From: Synergistaceae bacterium
GTDB lineage: Bacteria; Synergistota; Synergistia; Synergistales; Synergistaceae
Length of the DNA stretch: 64,000 nucleotides
Assembly: GCA_030523725.1 (NCBI GenBank)
Contig: JAUNHV010000004.1
Coordinates: forward strand, 1 to 64,000
Reading direction: 5' to 3'
In this document: positions 8,700 to 15,226 of the stretch, one piece after another
Position numbering within the stretch: position 1 is the stretch's first letter
Layout: every line of letters starts with the position of its first letter
The notes under the pieces: model-generated
What the model was told of the DNA's origin: nothing
The model's database searches: none
What the model saw: only the letters and a program-made list of their open reading frames with translations
Position numbers and translations under genes: made by a program

Positions 8700-9533
8700 T
8701 TAGAGTTGTGCTCTCTTGACAGACTCCAAAACAAGTGCTGTAAGGTTTTTGGAAGCAACTGCCATTGTGTCTGCCACTTCCTGGTGTGACAAAGCGACTT
8801 TTGAGATACCAGAAGCAAGGTTAGAAGCACAAGAGAAGCAAAGAACCTTCATGCCACAGTGGTTGGCTACAATAACCTCAGGAACAGTCGACATTCCGCT
8901 CATTGCTGCACCAAAGATACTGGCCATACGAATTTCTGCTGGTGTTTCAAAAGATGGACCGGAAATTGCGATGTATGTTCCTTCCTTTAAGTCAATCTTT
9001 AAGTCATATGCAGCAAATCTCGCTATATTGATAAGATCTGGATCATATGCCTTACTCATATCTGGGAAGCGAACACCAAAGCTATCAAGGTTTGGACCAA
9101 TTAATGGATTGGGCAACATATTGATGTGGTCGGTAACTAGAACAACGTCACCTGGATTAATACCAGGAGCAAGGCATCCTGCCGCGTTGGTTACGCAGAG
9201 CATTTTTGCACCAAGGCGTGCCATAACTCTTGTCGAGAAGGTAACCTTTGTCATTGGGTAGCCTTCGTAGAAGTGGACGCGCCCCTGAAGAACTGCTGCC
9301 ATCTTGCCACCGAGCTTACCGATTAAGAGGTTGCCTGCATGACCAACAACTGTTGAACGTGGCCAGTTTGGAATTTCTGCATATGGAATCTTGATTGGAT
9401 CTTCAAGTGCATCGGCAACTGGACCGGCAAATGAACCCAAAATAACCATAACTTCTGGGCGTCTGTCTGTGCGGGACTTAATGTAGTCTACCGCTTGGTT
9501 GATTTCTGCTTCATAGGCTTGTGCATCAAACAT
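8700..9533 (-). CDS. Purine nucleoside phosphorylase (trimeric, PNP-I class)
   Basis: The 277-residue protein splits inosine, guanosine and their deoxy forms with phosphate into base and (deoxy)ribose-1-phosphate. Family motifs are visible: VILGSFAGPVAD near the N-terminus (usually GSGLG), the GHAGNLLIG phosphate-loop region, QGRVHFYEGY, VTNAAGCL, SGPSFETPAEIRM and the C-terminal PEVIVANHCGMKVLCFSCASN segment that binds the base. It fits a punA/deoD-like cytosolic salvage enzyme. Adenosine deaminase (14-15 kb) and uridine phosphorylase (50 kb) are other salvage genes in the window. It appears monocistronic, with a palindromic region upstream and a strong terminator downstream. Confidence 0.92.
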   Translation of the reverse strand: MFDAQAYEAEINQAVDYIKSRTDRRPEVMVILGSFAGPVADALEDPIKIPYAEIPNWPRSTVVGHAGNLLIGKLGGKMAAVLQGRVHFYEGYPMTKVTFSTRVMARLGAKMLCVTNAAGCLAPGINPGDVVLVTDHINMLPNPLIGPNLDSFGVRFPDMSKAYDPDLINIARFAAYDLKIDLKEGTYIAISGPSFETPAEIRMASIFGAAMSGMSTVPEVIVANHCGMKVLCFSCASNLASGISKVALSHQEVADTMAVASKNLTALVLESVKRAQL

Positions 9534-9560
9534 AGTAATTCACACTCTTTCTTTAGATTT

Positions 9561-9593
9561 TTATTTTATATGTTAAAACAACATATAAAATAA
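9561..9593. promoter_or_regulatory. Perfect 14-bp AT-rich inverted repeat upstream of the phosphorylase gene
   Basis: Positions 9561-9574 and 9580-9593 are exact inverted copies (TTATTTTATATGTT and complement) around a five-base spacer. It lies 28-60 bases upstream of the phosphorylase start. A stem this AT-rich and free of G is more like an operator for a dimeric regulator than a terminator. No regulator gene is adjacent. Confidence 0.45.
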
Positions 9594-9623
9594 ATTTGGC
9601 TAGCGAAAACCGCTAGCCAAATT
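9592..9623 (-). terminator. Hairpin between pnp and the phosphorylase gene
   Basis: AATTTGGCTAGCG and its complement (9592-9605 / 9611-9623) enclose a short loop. On the minus strand the stem is followed by a T-rich but interrupted tail, so it probably terminates pnp with moderate efficiency. Its 3' arm touches the AT-rich inverted repeat at 9561-9593. Confidence 0.6.
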
Positions 9624-9677
9624 ATATATTATATGTACTTTTCTTTCAAGCATAAAAATAGAGAAAACTTTATAACT

Positions 9678-11957
9678 TTATTTTTTTCTTTCAAAACGAC
9701 GTATGGTGTGATGACGTGGAGCATCTTCTTTTTCACGATGCTCTCTCCGTGGTTTAGGTTTATCCTGTTTTTCAGGTCTTTTCTCAGGGCACTTGAAAGC
9801 CGCATAACGCTCTTCTCTTTCGCGTTCTGTGGCAACTGCTTCCGCAAAATCAGGATTTGCAGCAAGCTCGTCCCATCTCTCGATAAGTCCACGTCTTGTA
9901 AGGTTGACTCTGCCCATATCATCAATTTCCTTGACCTCAACAAGCACCCTATCACCTATTGAAAGCGATTCCTCAAGACTTGGAACACGATAGGTTGAGA
10001 GGTCGCTGATGTGCATCATGCCATCATGCCCAGAGAACAACTCAATAAATGCACCAAAGGAAAGCATGCGAACAACAGTGCCAACATAAATCTCTCCAAC
10101 CTGGGGTTCTTTTATGATCTCTTTTATCATGGCAATCGCTTTATCAGCAATCTCCTGATTCAAGGCACCTATGGTAACCGTACCATTATCATCAATATCA
10201 ACCTTTGCACCAGTCTCAGCCACAATATTTTTAATCGTCTTGCCACCGCTACCGATAATATCCCTAATCTTATCCTGTGGAACCTCTAGAATTGTAATTT
10301 TGGGCGCAAGAGGTGAAACCTCTGGTCTTGGAGCAGCTATGCAAGCTTCTATCTTGTCCAGAATTTCGTAGCGCCCCTTCTTCGCCTGTGCAAGTGCCTT
10401 GGTCAAGATCTCTCTTGTTATTCCACCAGCCTTGTTATCCATCTGGAGTGCCGTAACACCATCGCGTGTTCCAGCAACCTTAAAGTCCATATCGCCATAG
10501 TGGTCTTCAAGTCCTTGAATATCTGTTAAGATACAGACCTGTCCATCTTCTGCGATAAGTCCCATTGCGATACCAGCAACAGGCTTTTTTATTGGAACTC
10601 CAGCAGCCATCATAGCAAGAGTTCCACTGCAGATTGATGCCATTGAAGAAGAACCGTTTGACTCAAGAATGTCAGACACCTGACGAACGACATATGGAAA
10701 ATCCTCTTCGTCTGGCATTACAGCTCTTAATGCTCTTTCTGCTAAGGCACCGTGTCCTATTTCTCTTCTTCCTGGACCTCTCATGGGACGAACTTCACCA
10801 ACTGAATATGGTGGGAAGTTGTAGTGAAGGAAAAATCTCTTTGTTGGCTCGTTGAGCTTTAAACCGTCAAGAATTTGGTCGTCAAGACCAATCATACCAA
10901 GAGTTGTAACACCAAGGGACTGGGTTTCGCCCCTTGTAAATAATGCACTGCCATGCACCGTTGGTAAGATGTCAATTTCACATGTTATCGGTCTGATTTC
11001 GTCCTGTGCTCTTCCGTCAGCGCGAACTCTGTCAACAAGGAGAAGTTTACGCACAGAGCGTTTTACCATTTCCTCCATCTTTGTTGAAATGTATGTTGCA
11101 CTTTCAGGATAACTTTCGGCAAATTGCGTAACAGCCTTTTCCTGTGCCTGTGCTATCGCTAAGGCTCGTGGTTGCTTTTGATTTATCGCAACTGCTGCAT
11201 AAATTTCTGCACCTAGATTATCTTCCATCCAGTTGTCAATTTCTTCAATGACTTCTGGCAAAGGAAGCTCTGCTTTTGGTTTGCCAATTTCAGCACGAAC
11301 ACCCTCTATAAATTCAACGATCTGTCTGATAGCCTCATTAGCAAGCTCCATTGCGTCAACAAGGAGCTCTTCGCTGACCTCCTTTGCGCCCGCTTCAACC
11401 ATTGTAACTCCACCCTTGTGACCTGCAACTGTAAGGTCAAGGGTGCTGCACGGCATATCTGCCTCGTCGGGATTTACCACAAGCTGTCCATCAAGGCAAC
11501 CTATGCGAACGGCACCAATTGGGCCATCCCACGGAATATTAGAAATTGCTAATGCAAAGGAAGCAGCATTTATTGCCAAAATGTTTGGTGGATTTTTCTG
11601 GTCAACAGACATAACTGTCGCCACAACATGGACGTCATTTCTCATCCACTCAGGGAAAAGAGAGCGAATAGAACGGTCAACCATTCTTCCGGACAGAATG
11701 GCAGCTTCTGTTGCCCTACCCTCTCTTTTTAAGAATCCACCAGGCACCTTGCCCGCTGCGTAATATTTTTCTTCATAATCAACAAGTAGGGGGAAGAAGT
11801 CCAGCCCCTCACGCGGTTTGTCTGCCAAAACGGACGTAACAAGCACTGTTGTTTGCCCATGGCTAGCCAAAGTTGCTGCATTGGCTTGTTTTGCAACACG
11901 ACCAACTTCAAATGACATTTTCTTGCCATATAAATCAAGTTCAAAAACCTGTTTCAT
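9678..11957 (-). CDS. pnp: Polyribonucleotide nucleotidyltransferase (PNPase)
   Basis: The 759-residue protein has the standard layout: first RNase PH domain (about 1-215), helical linker, second RNase PH domain (about 310-545, with FFLHYNFPPYSVGEVRPMRGPGRREIGHG and SDILESNGSSSMASICSGTLAMMAAGVP), KH domain (about 555-615, IRDIIGSGGKTI) and S1 domain (about 620-690). It degrades RNA 3' to 5' with phosphate and can add tails in the cytosolic degradosome. The last 60 residues are highly charged (Glu/Lys/Arg/Pro), a lineage-specific tail that may contact RNA or RNases. It has its own promoter. The usual neighbour rpsO is not present. Confidence 0.97.
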   Translation of the reverse strand: MKQVFELDLYGKKMSFEVGRVAKQANAATLASHGQTTVLVTSVLADKPREGLDFFPLLVDYEEKYYAAGKVPGGFLKREGRATEAAILSGRMVDRSIRSLFPEWMRNDVHVVATVMSVDQKNPPNILAINAASFALAISNIPWDGPIGAVRIGCLDGQLVVNPDEADMPCSTLDLTVAGHKGGVTMVEAGAKEVSEELLVDAMELANEAIRQIVEFIEGVRAEIGKPKAELPLPEVIEEIDNWMEDNLGAEIYAAVAINQKQPRALAIAQAQEKAVTQFAESYPESATYISTKMEEMVKRSVRKLLLVDRVRADGRAQDEIRPITCEIDILPTVHGSALFTRGETQSLGVTTLGMIGLDDQILDGLKLNEPTKRFFLHYNFPPYSVGEVRPMRGPGRREIGHGALAERALRAVMPDEEDFPYVVRQVSDILESNGSSSMASICSGTLAMMAAGVPIKKPVAGIAMGLIAEDGQVCILTDIQGLEDHYGDMDFKVAGTRDGVTALQMDNKAGGITREILTKALAQAKKGRYEILDKIEACIAAPRPEVSPLAPKITILEVPQDKIRDIIGSGGKTIKNIVAETGAKVDIDDNGTVTIGALNQEIADKAIAMIKEIIKEPQVGEIYVGTVVRMLSFGAFIELFSGHDGMMHISDLSTYRVPSLEESLSIGDRVLVEVKEIDDMGRVNLTRRGLIERWDELAANPDFAEAVATEREREERYAAFKCPEKRPEKQDKPKPRREHREKEDAPRHHTIRRFERKK

Positions 11958-11996
11958 TTATCTCTCCTTTTTCATATCTTTTATACACAGTTGCCG

Positions 11997-12024
11997 ATTA
12001 TAACACTAAAACAAACAAAATCAA
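11997..12024 (-). promoter_or_regulatory. Promoter of pnp
   Basis: Reading the minus strand, TTGATT (12019-12024) and a perfect TATAAT (11997-12002) are 16 bases apart, 40 bases upstream of the pnp start. An AAGGAGAGA ribosome site lies just before the ATG. Confidence 0.75.
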
Positions 12025-12118
12025 GATCTTTGCACTGCCTTTGTCTCAAAACAAAATTCTCCCTCTCGGCATAATCATTAGCCCTGAGCATTGTGTCTTA
12101 AACAGTTAACATAAAAAC

Positions 12119-12174
12119 AACACGATATAACATACAGAATGAAACTAACTACATTCAGTATGTTATATCGTGTT
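12119..12174 (-). terminator. Long hairpin ending the first toxin-antitoxin transcript
   Basis: A 17-bp perfect inverted repeat (12119-12135 / 12158-12174), extendable by four more pairs past one mismatch, encloses a 12-base loop. On the minus strand it is followed by GTTTTTAT, which suits an intrinsic terminator for the toxin gene. The stem is unusually long and AT-rich (AACACGATATAACATAC). Confidence 0.65.
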
Positions 12175-12197
12175 AATAGTACCAAGCCTGTAATAGA

Positions 12198-12455
12198 CTA
12201 ATTGTCTGCGTCTTTTCTATGTCCTATATGTAACATCGTAACAAAAATTTTGTTGTCTTCTATTACGCAGATAAGCTTATGGTCGCCAACTTGATAACAC
12301 CACAAACCTGTAAAATCTCCAACAAGCGCCTTTCCTGTCAGACGTGGGTTTTGCGCATCCTGAAGTTTTAACACAAAGGTTTGTATTTGCTCTTGAGTTG
12401 GTTTATCTAATTTCAAAAATATTTTTCGTGCCAAGGTGGAAAAGATTACTGTCAT
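12198..12455 (-). CDS. RelE/ParE-family toxin
   Basis: The 85-residue protein has the RelE fold pattern: an N-terminal strand, two helices, the ALVGDFTGLWCYQVGDHKLICVIEDN strand pair and the C-terminal strand MLHIGHRKDA. GHRKDVY-like endings are typical of RelE mRNA interferases, in which basic residues around the last strands contact the ribosome A site. Its ATG overlaps the stop of the upstream antitoxin by four bases (ATGA). The antitoxin-toxin order and the coupling are what RelBE systems show. Confidence 0.85.
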   Translation of the reverse strand: MTVIFSTLARKIFLKLDKPTQEQIQTFVLKLQDAQNPRLTGKALVGDFTGLWCYQVGDHKLICVIEDNKIFVTMLHIGHRKDADN

Positions 12456-12685
12456 AACCCAGCCTCTGCAAAAACCTCATCCGCAGTGTAGGTTTTCTGT
12501 TTGCCGCTACGAATTTCCGTCAAAATTTGTTCTGTGAGATAAATACCCTCTACCTTATAGAGGTAATCTTCCAGTAACAAGTTGTAATAAAAACTCGTTG
12601 GTCTGTGAGTTGTTCGCGCTAAAAAATCAATTCTTTTTTTTAATTCACGTCTTGTCCTAAACGTTGCCATTGCTGTCATAGCCAT
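12452..12685 (-). CDS. RelB-like ribbon-helix-helix antitoxin
   Basis: From the ATG at 12685 this is a 77-residue protein beginning MAMTAMATFRTRRELKKRIDFLARTT, a short strand followed by a helix as in ribbon-helix-helix DNA-binding domains. Its C-terminus ends TYTADEVFAEAGL, a common toxin-binding tail of RelB-type antitoxins. An ATG nine codons upstream (12712) is open, but GAGGGG lies 11 bases before 12685, which favours the shorter form. The protein should neutralise the next gene's toxin and repress the operon through the operator between the promoter boxes. Confidence 0.8.
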   Translation of the reverse strand: MAMTAMATFRTRRELKKRIDFLARTTHRPTSFYYNLLLEDYLYKVEGIYLTEQILTEIRSGKQKTYTADEVFAEAGL

Positions 12686-12747
12686 AATCTTCTTAGCCCC
12701 TCTATATGTCATACAACAAAATAAATCCTGCGCTTCTATTATGGTAC

Positions 12748-12776
12748 ATTGTATTCAATGTATTACATTTTGTCAA
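12748..12776 (-). promoter_or_regulatory. Promoter/operator of the first toxin-antitoxin pair
   Basis: On the minus strand TTGACA (12771-12776) and TACAAT (12748-12753) are exactly 17 bases apart. The spacer holds AAATGTAATACATT (12757-12770), which recurs exactly in the promoter region of the second pair. A second inverted repeat, TACATTG/CAATGTA, covers 12745-12762 and the -10 box. Such sites fit repression by the RHH antitoxin. Confidence 0.75.
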
Positions 12777-13146
12777 ACAAGAAAGGGCCTTTATTTTTCA
12801 AAAATATTATGGCGGAGAGGGTGTTATTCATAAAGCTATAGTATTACTACATTTATTCCATATAAATCACCTTTTGAGTCACCCTCTAGGCTTTTGCATT
12901 TTCTGTTCGCATCGCCATTTACATTTTTGTGTTGTATCATTTTTTTCTTCACACGCGCGCGTAAGGAAAAATTATATATAAAAAAAGCCACTGAAAAAAA
13001 ATATATATAATAGGTTTATGAAGAAAAACTACATTAACTACATAAACAAGCCCCCTGCGTTTCTATCACTGGCGAAAAAGCAATGTTGTTTTTTTGTTTT
13101 TATCTACATCAAACTACATAAACTACATAAAAAATCTATTTTCACA
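12777..13146. repeat. Gene-free spacer with 9-bp AACTACATA direct repeats
   Basis: No gene is visible between the two toxin-antitoxin pairs. AACTACATT/AACTACATA occurs as tandem 9-mers at 13027-13044 and again at 13112-13129, the latter preceded by a related ATCTACATC. Another AACTACATT sits in the terminator loop at 12147-12155. The rest is A/T-rich. The 9-bp period resembles iterons or multiple operator sites, but nothing nearby encodes a replication protein. Confidence 0.45.
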
Positions 13147-13174
13147 AAAAAGAGGGTGTATAAAAACACCCTCT
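13147..13174 (-). terminator. Terminator of the second toxin-antitoxin pair
   Basis: AAGAGGGTGT pairs with ACACCCTCTT around a short A-rich loop. On the minus strand the stem is followed by TTTTTTG. It lies directly after the toxin stop codon. Confidence 0.88.
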
Positions 13175-13178
13175 TTGC

Positions 13179-13454
13179 TTATAATCTTGAATAAGCATCA
13201 CTCCTGTGTGCTATGGACAAAGCAACAATAACAAGCTCTGTATCTCTTATTTCGGCGATTATTCTATAGTTTCCTACTCTGTATCGCCAATAATTCTTTT
13301 TGTCGCCTGTTAAAGCCTTACCGAAAAGTCTAGGGTTTGTTGTGCCTTTTATATTTTTTTCTATCCAAGACACTATCATTTTTTTAACTGGTGCATCTAG
13401 CTTTTTTAATTCCTTTACGGCTCTTTTGGTAAAAAGAACAGAGAAAACCTCCAT
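13179..13454 (-). CDS. RelE-family mRNA interferase toxin
   Basis: The 91-residue protein shows the RelE order of elements. It begins VLFTKRAVKELKKLDAPVKK. The central block LFGKALTGDKKNYWRYRVGNYRIIAEIRD is the signature of this family, and it ends VIVALSIAHRSDAY. RelE cuts mRNA in the ribosome A site. The antitoxin gene ends two bases upstream of this ATG. It is distinct in sequence from the toxin 0.7 kb away, so this is a second family member rather than a recent duplicate. Confidence 0.88.
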   Translation of the reverse strand: MEVFSVLFTKRAVKELKKLDAPVKKMIVSWIEKNIKGTTNPRLFGKALTGDKKNYWRYRVGNYRIIAEIRDTELVIVALSIAHRSDAYSRL

Positions 13455-13456
13455 AC

Positions 13457-13678
13457 TTATAGTTCCTTCACTACATCATCAAAGTCAAATAATTCTACTG
13501 TGCCAGCTTCTTTATCTTTCTCATATTCATTTATCACACTCAAATCATATTCATCTTCAAGGCGTTCAAAAGTGAGCTGTTTCATAAGAGAAGATATTTT
13601 GCAATTGAAAAACACAGACGCTTTGGTTAAGAGGTCTTTTTCTTGGTCGTTTAATCTCACACTAACAATAGCACTCAT
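13457..13678 (-). CDS. RelB-like ribbon-helix-helix antitoxin
   Basis: The 73-residue protein begins MSAIVSVRLNDQEKDLLTKASVFFNCKISSLMKQ, a clear ribbon-helix-helix domain (strand then helix-turn-helix). An acidic tail (DKEAGTVELFDFDDVVKEL) would wrap the toxin. An ATG three codons upstream (13687) is possible, but AAGGGGTGAGG is better spaced for 13678. It likely represses its own operon through the repeat at 13693-13714. Confidence 0.82.
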   Translation of the reverse strand: MSAIVSVRLNDQEKDLLTKASVFFNCKISSLMKQLTFERLEDEYDLSVINEYEKDKEAGTVELFDFDDVVKEL

Positions 13679-13692
13679 TATCCTCACCCCTT

Positions 13693-13745
13693 AATGTATT
13701 ACATTTGTATTACAATAATTTTATCCGTTTTTCTTTTTTTGTCAA
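13693..13745 (-). promoter_or_regulatory. Promoter/operator of the second toxin-antitoxin pair
   Basis: On the minus strand TTGACA (13740-13745) and TAAAAT (13718-13723) are 16 bases apart. Just downstream, overlapping the expected transcript start, lie TGTAATACA and AAATGTAATACATT (13693-13706). The latter is the same 14-base sequence found between the promoter boxes of the first pair. Confidence 0.75.
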
Positions 13746-13893
13746 TACAATAAAAGAATAAATTGTCTGTTTTTTCGAGGCTTCGGACATGATTTCTTTG
13801 ATAATAATAGTGGTGACTGTTTAAGCGTTTTACTTCGTCGCTTTCACAGTCACCTTTATAGTCATCTTTGTTTTTTACAGCCTTAAATTAAAA
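13746..13893. other. Gap with a nested hairpin, function unknown
   Basis: GGTGACTGT and ACAGTCACC (13812-13820 / 13845-13853) form an outer stem, with AAGCG/CGCTT inside it. A CTTTGTTTTTT stretch follows on the plus strand. It could be a terminator facing right, but no plus-strand gene lies before it. Nothing else is visible in this gap. Confidence 0.4.
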
Positions 13894-13986
13894 TGGCGGA
13901 GGAAGTGGGATTTGAACCCACGTAGGGGCTATGAACCCCTAAGACGATTTCGAGTCGCCCGCCTTCGACCACTCGGCCACCCCTCC
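13894..13986 (-). tRNA. tRNA-Ser (anticodon CGA)
   Basis: The minus strand folds as a type II tRNA with acceptor GGAGGGG/TTCCTCC, discriminator G and an encoded CCA. The D-arm contains GGCCGAGTGG, the anticodon stem GGCGA/TCGTC has loop CTCGAAA (anticodon CGA, reading UCG), a long variable arm is built on AGGGGTTCATAGCCCCT, and the T arm is GTGGG/CCCAC with loop TTCAAAT. It has its own promoter. Confidence 0.96.
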
Positions 13987-13997
13987 GCGTCGCAAGA

Positions 13998-14026
13998 ATT
14001 ATAAACGCAAAGGGAATATTTATCAA
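13998..14026 (-). promoter_or_regulatory. Promoter of tRNA-Ser
   Basis: On the minus strand TTGATA (14021-14026) and TATAAT (13998-14003) are 17 bases apart, placing transcription start a few bases before the tRNA 5' end at 13986. Confidence 0.8.
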
Positions 14027-14029
14027 GAG

Positions 14030-14063
14030 CAAAAAGAGGATAGCCCATAGGCTATCCTCTTTA
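14030..14063 (-). terminator. Terminator of the adenosine deaminase gene
   Basis: GAGGATAGCC and GGCTATCCTC enclose a short loop, followed on the minus strand by TTTTTG. It ends the deaminase transcript just before the tRNA promoter. Confidence 0.88.
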
Positions 14064-14082
14064 TATATGTACAAAATTTAAT

Positions 14083-15090
14083 TTATGCTGGCTGTCTTTC
14101 TTCAATGAGCTTACGAAGCTCTGCCTTTGTTGCTTCGTCGGCAAAGACTGCATTTGCACCATTCAACATAAATCCTTTGATATCCGCATTTGTGAGGTTG
14201 AGGGCTCGTGCCATATTCTCATACTCAAGTCTGATGTTTGTATCGCTGACTGCGTCATCATCTGAGCTTAATGCAACAAGCACACCGAGTTCACGGAACT
14301 TGAGGAGTGGAACTTCTGCAAAATCTTTGAAAATGCAGGTATCGATGTTTGATTTTGGGCAAACCTCCAAGGTAATCTTGTTATCTACAAGACGCTTGAT
14401 AACTGCCGGATCTTCCAAGGAACGAACACCATGACCAATACGGCTTGCACCATAGTCAAGAGCAACAGCAACGCTCTGTGCACCAAGTGCTTCGCCTGAG
14501 TGCATTGTGAATGGAACTCCAAGCTCTCTTGCAAGCTTGAACTCCTCTGCATAACCCTCGTTTGGAAATGCTGCTTCTGCTCCTGCGAGGTCTGTTGCGC
14601 AAACACCCTTACCAAGATATTTCTTTGCAAGGCGAACTGTTTCAAAGTTTGCTGCATGGTTGTCTTGACCAGATCTCATGCAGGCAACGATAATGCTACC
14701 CTTTAATTTTGACTTCTGCATACCACGGATAGCTGCTTGAATTGCGTCTTCCTGTGTTAGACCTTTCTGTAGGTGCTGCTGTGGTGCAAATTTAATTTCA
14801 CCATAGATTACACCATTGTCTGCCAATTCATTGCAGAGGTTGAACATAGCAAGCTCAATTGCTGGTGCTGACTGCAAAAGGCTGCATGGCAAATCAAACT
14901 TTGTGAGATATTCGTTGAGGTCTTTGCATCCTGGGCTAACTGTGAGGCGATTCTTTAATTCTGCATCACTGTCTGGGAGAGTCACACCCTCAAGCTTTGC
15001 AAGCTCTCTTGCATTTTTGATGGAAAGAGAACCATCAAGGTGAAGGTGAAGCTCAATAAGGCAATTACCGATCGTGAATTTGTCGCTCAT
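14083..15090 (-). CDS. add: Adenosine deaminase
   Basis: The 335-residue protein converts adenosine (and deoxyadenosine) to inosine in the cytosol, feeding purine salvage. It has the zinc-site motif ELHLHLDGS near residue 13, the TMHSGE segment around 195 with the catalytic Glu, SRIGHG with a zinc-binding His, and SSDDDAV near 290 in place of the usual TDDP-type motif, with the zinc Asp preserved. Length is normal. The ribosome site GGAGGAT precedes the ATG. The purine nucleoside phosphorylase at 9 kb would use its product. Confidence 0.93.
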   Translation of the reverse strand: MSDKFTIGNCLIELHLHLDGSLSIKNARELAKLEGVTLPDSDAELKNRLTVSPGCKDLNEYLTKFDLPCSLLQSAPAIELAMFNLCNELADNGVIYGEIKFAPQQHLQKGLTQEDAIQAAIRGMQKSKLKGSIIVACMRSGQDNHAANFETVRLAKKYLGKGVCATDLAGAEAAFPNEGYAEEFKLARELGVPFTMHSGEALGAQSVAVALDYGASRIGHGVRSLEDPAVIKRLVDNKITLEVCPKSNIDTCIFKDFAEVPLLKFRELGVLVALSSDDDAVSDTNIRLEYENMARALNLTNADIKGFMLNGANAVFADEATKAELRKLIEERQPA

Positions 15091-15226
15091 GAAGATATCC
15101 TCCTAATTTTTTTAGGTGCTAAGCACCAATATTTCAAAACCACTCCGCGTATTGTAACATGTTTTTTTTATTTTTGCTAACATTTGTTAAAAAATGGTTA
15201 AAAAATCAGGGAAAAAATTACTTTTG

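Noticed and set aside
13027-13129. Possible CRISPR array from the repeated AACTACATA units
   Set aside because: Units are only nine bases, directly abutting, without spacers of regular length, and no cas genes are nearby.
13894-13986. An integration site at tRNA-Ser for a mobile island with the toxin-antitoxin genes
   Set aside because: I found no second copy of the tRNA 3' end and no integrase in the window, so an island boundary cannot be supported.
13883-14074. Open frame across the tRNA-Ser gene
   Set aside because: It is a by-product of the tRNA and its promoter; the tRNA fold is complete and explains the sequence.
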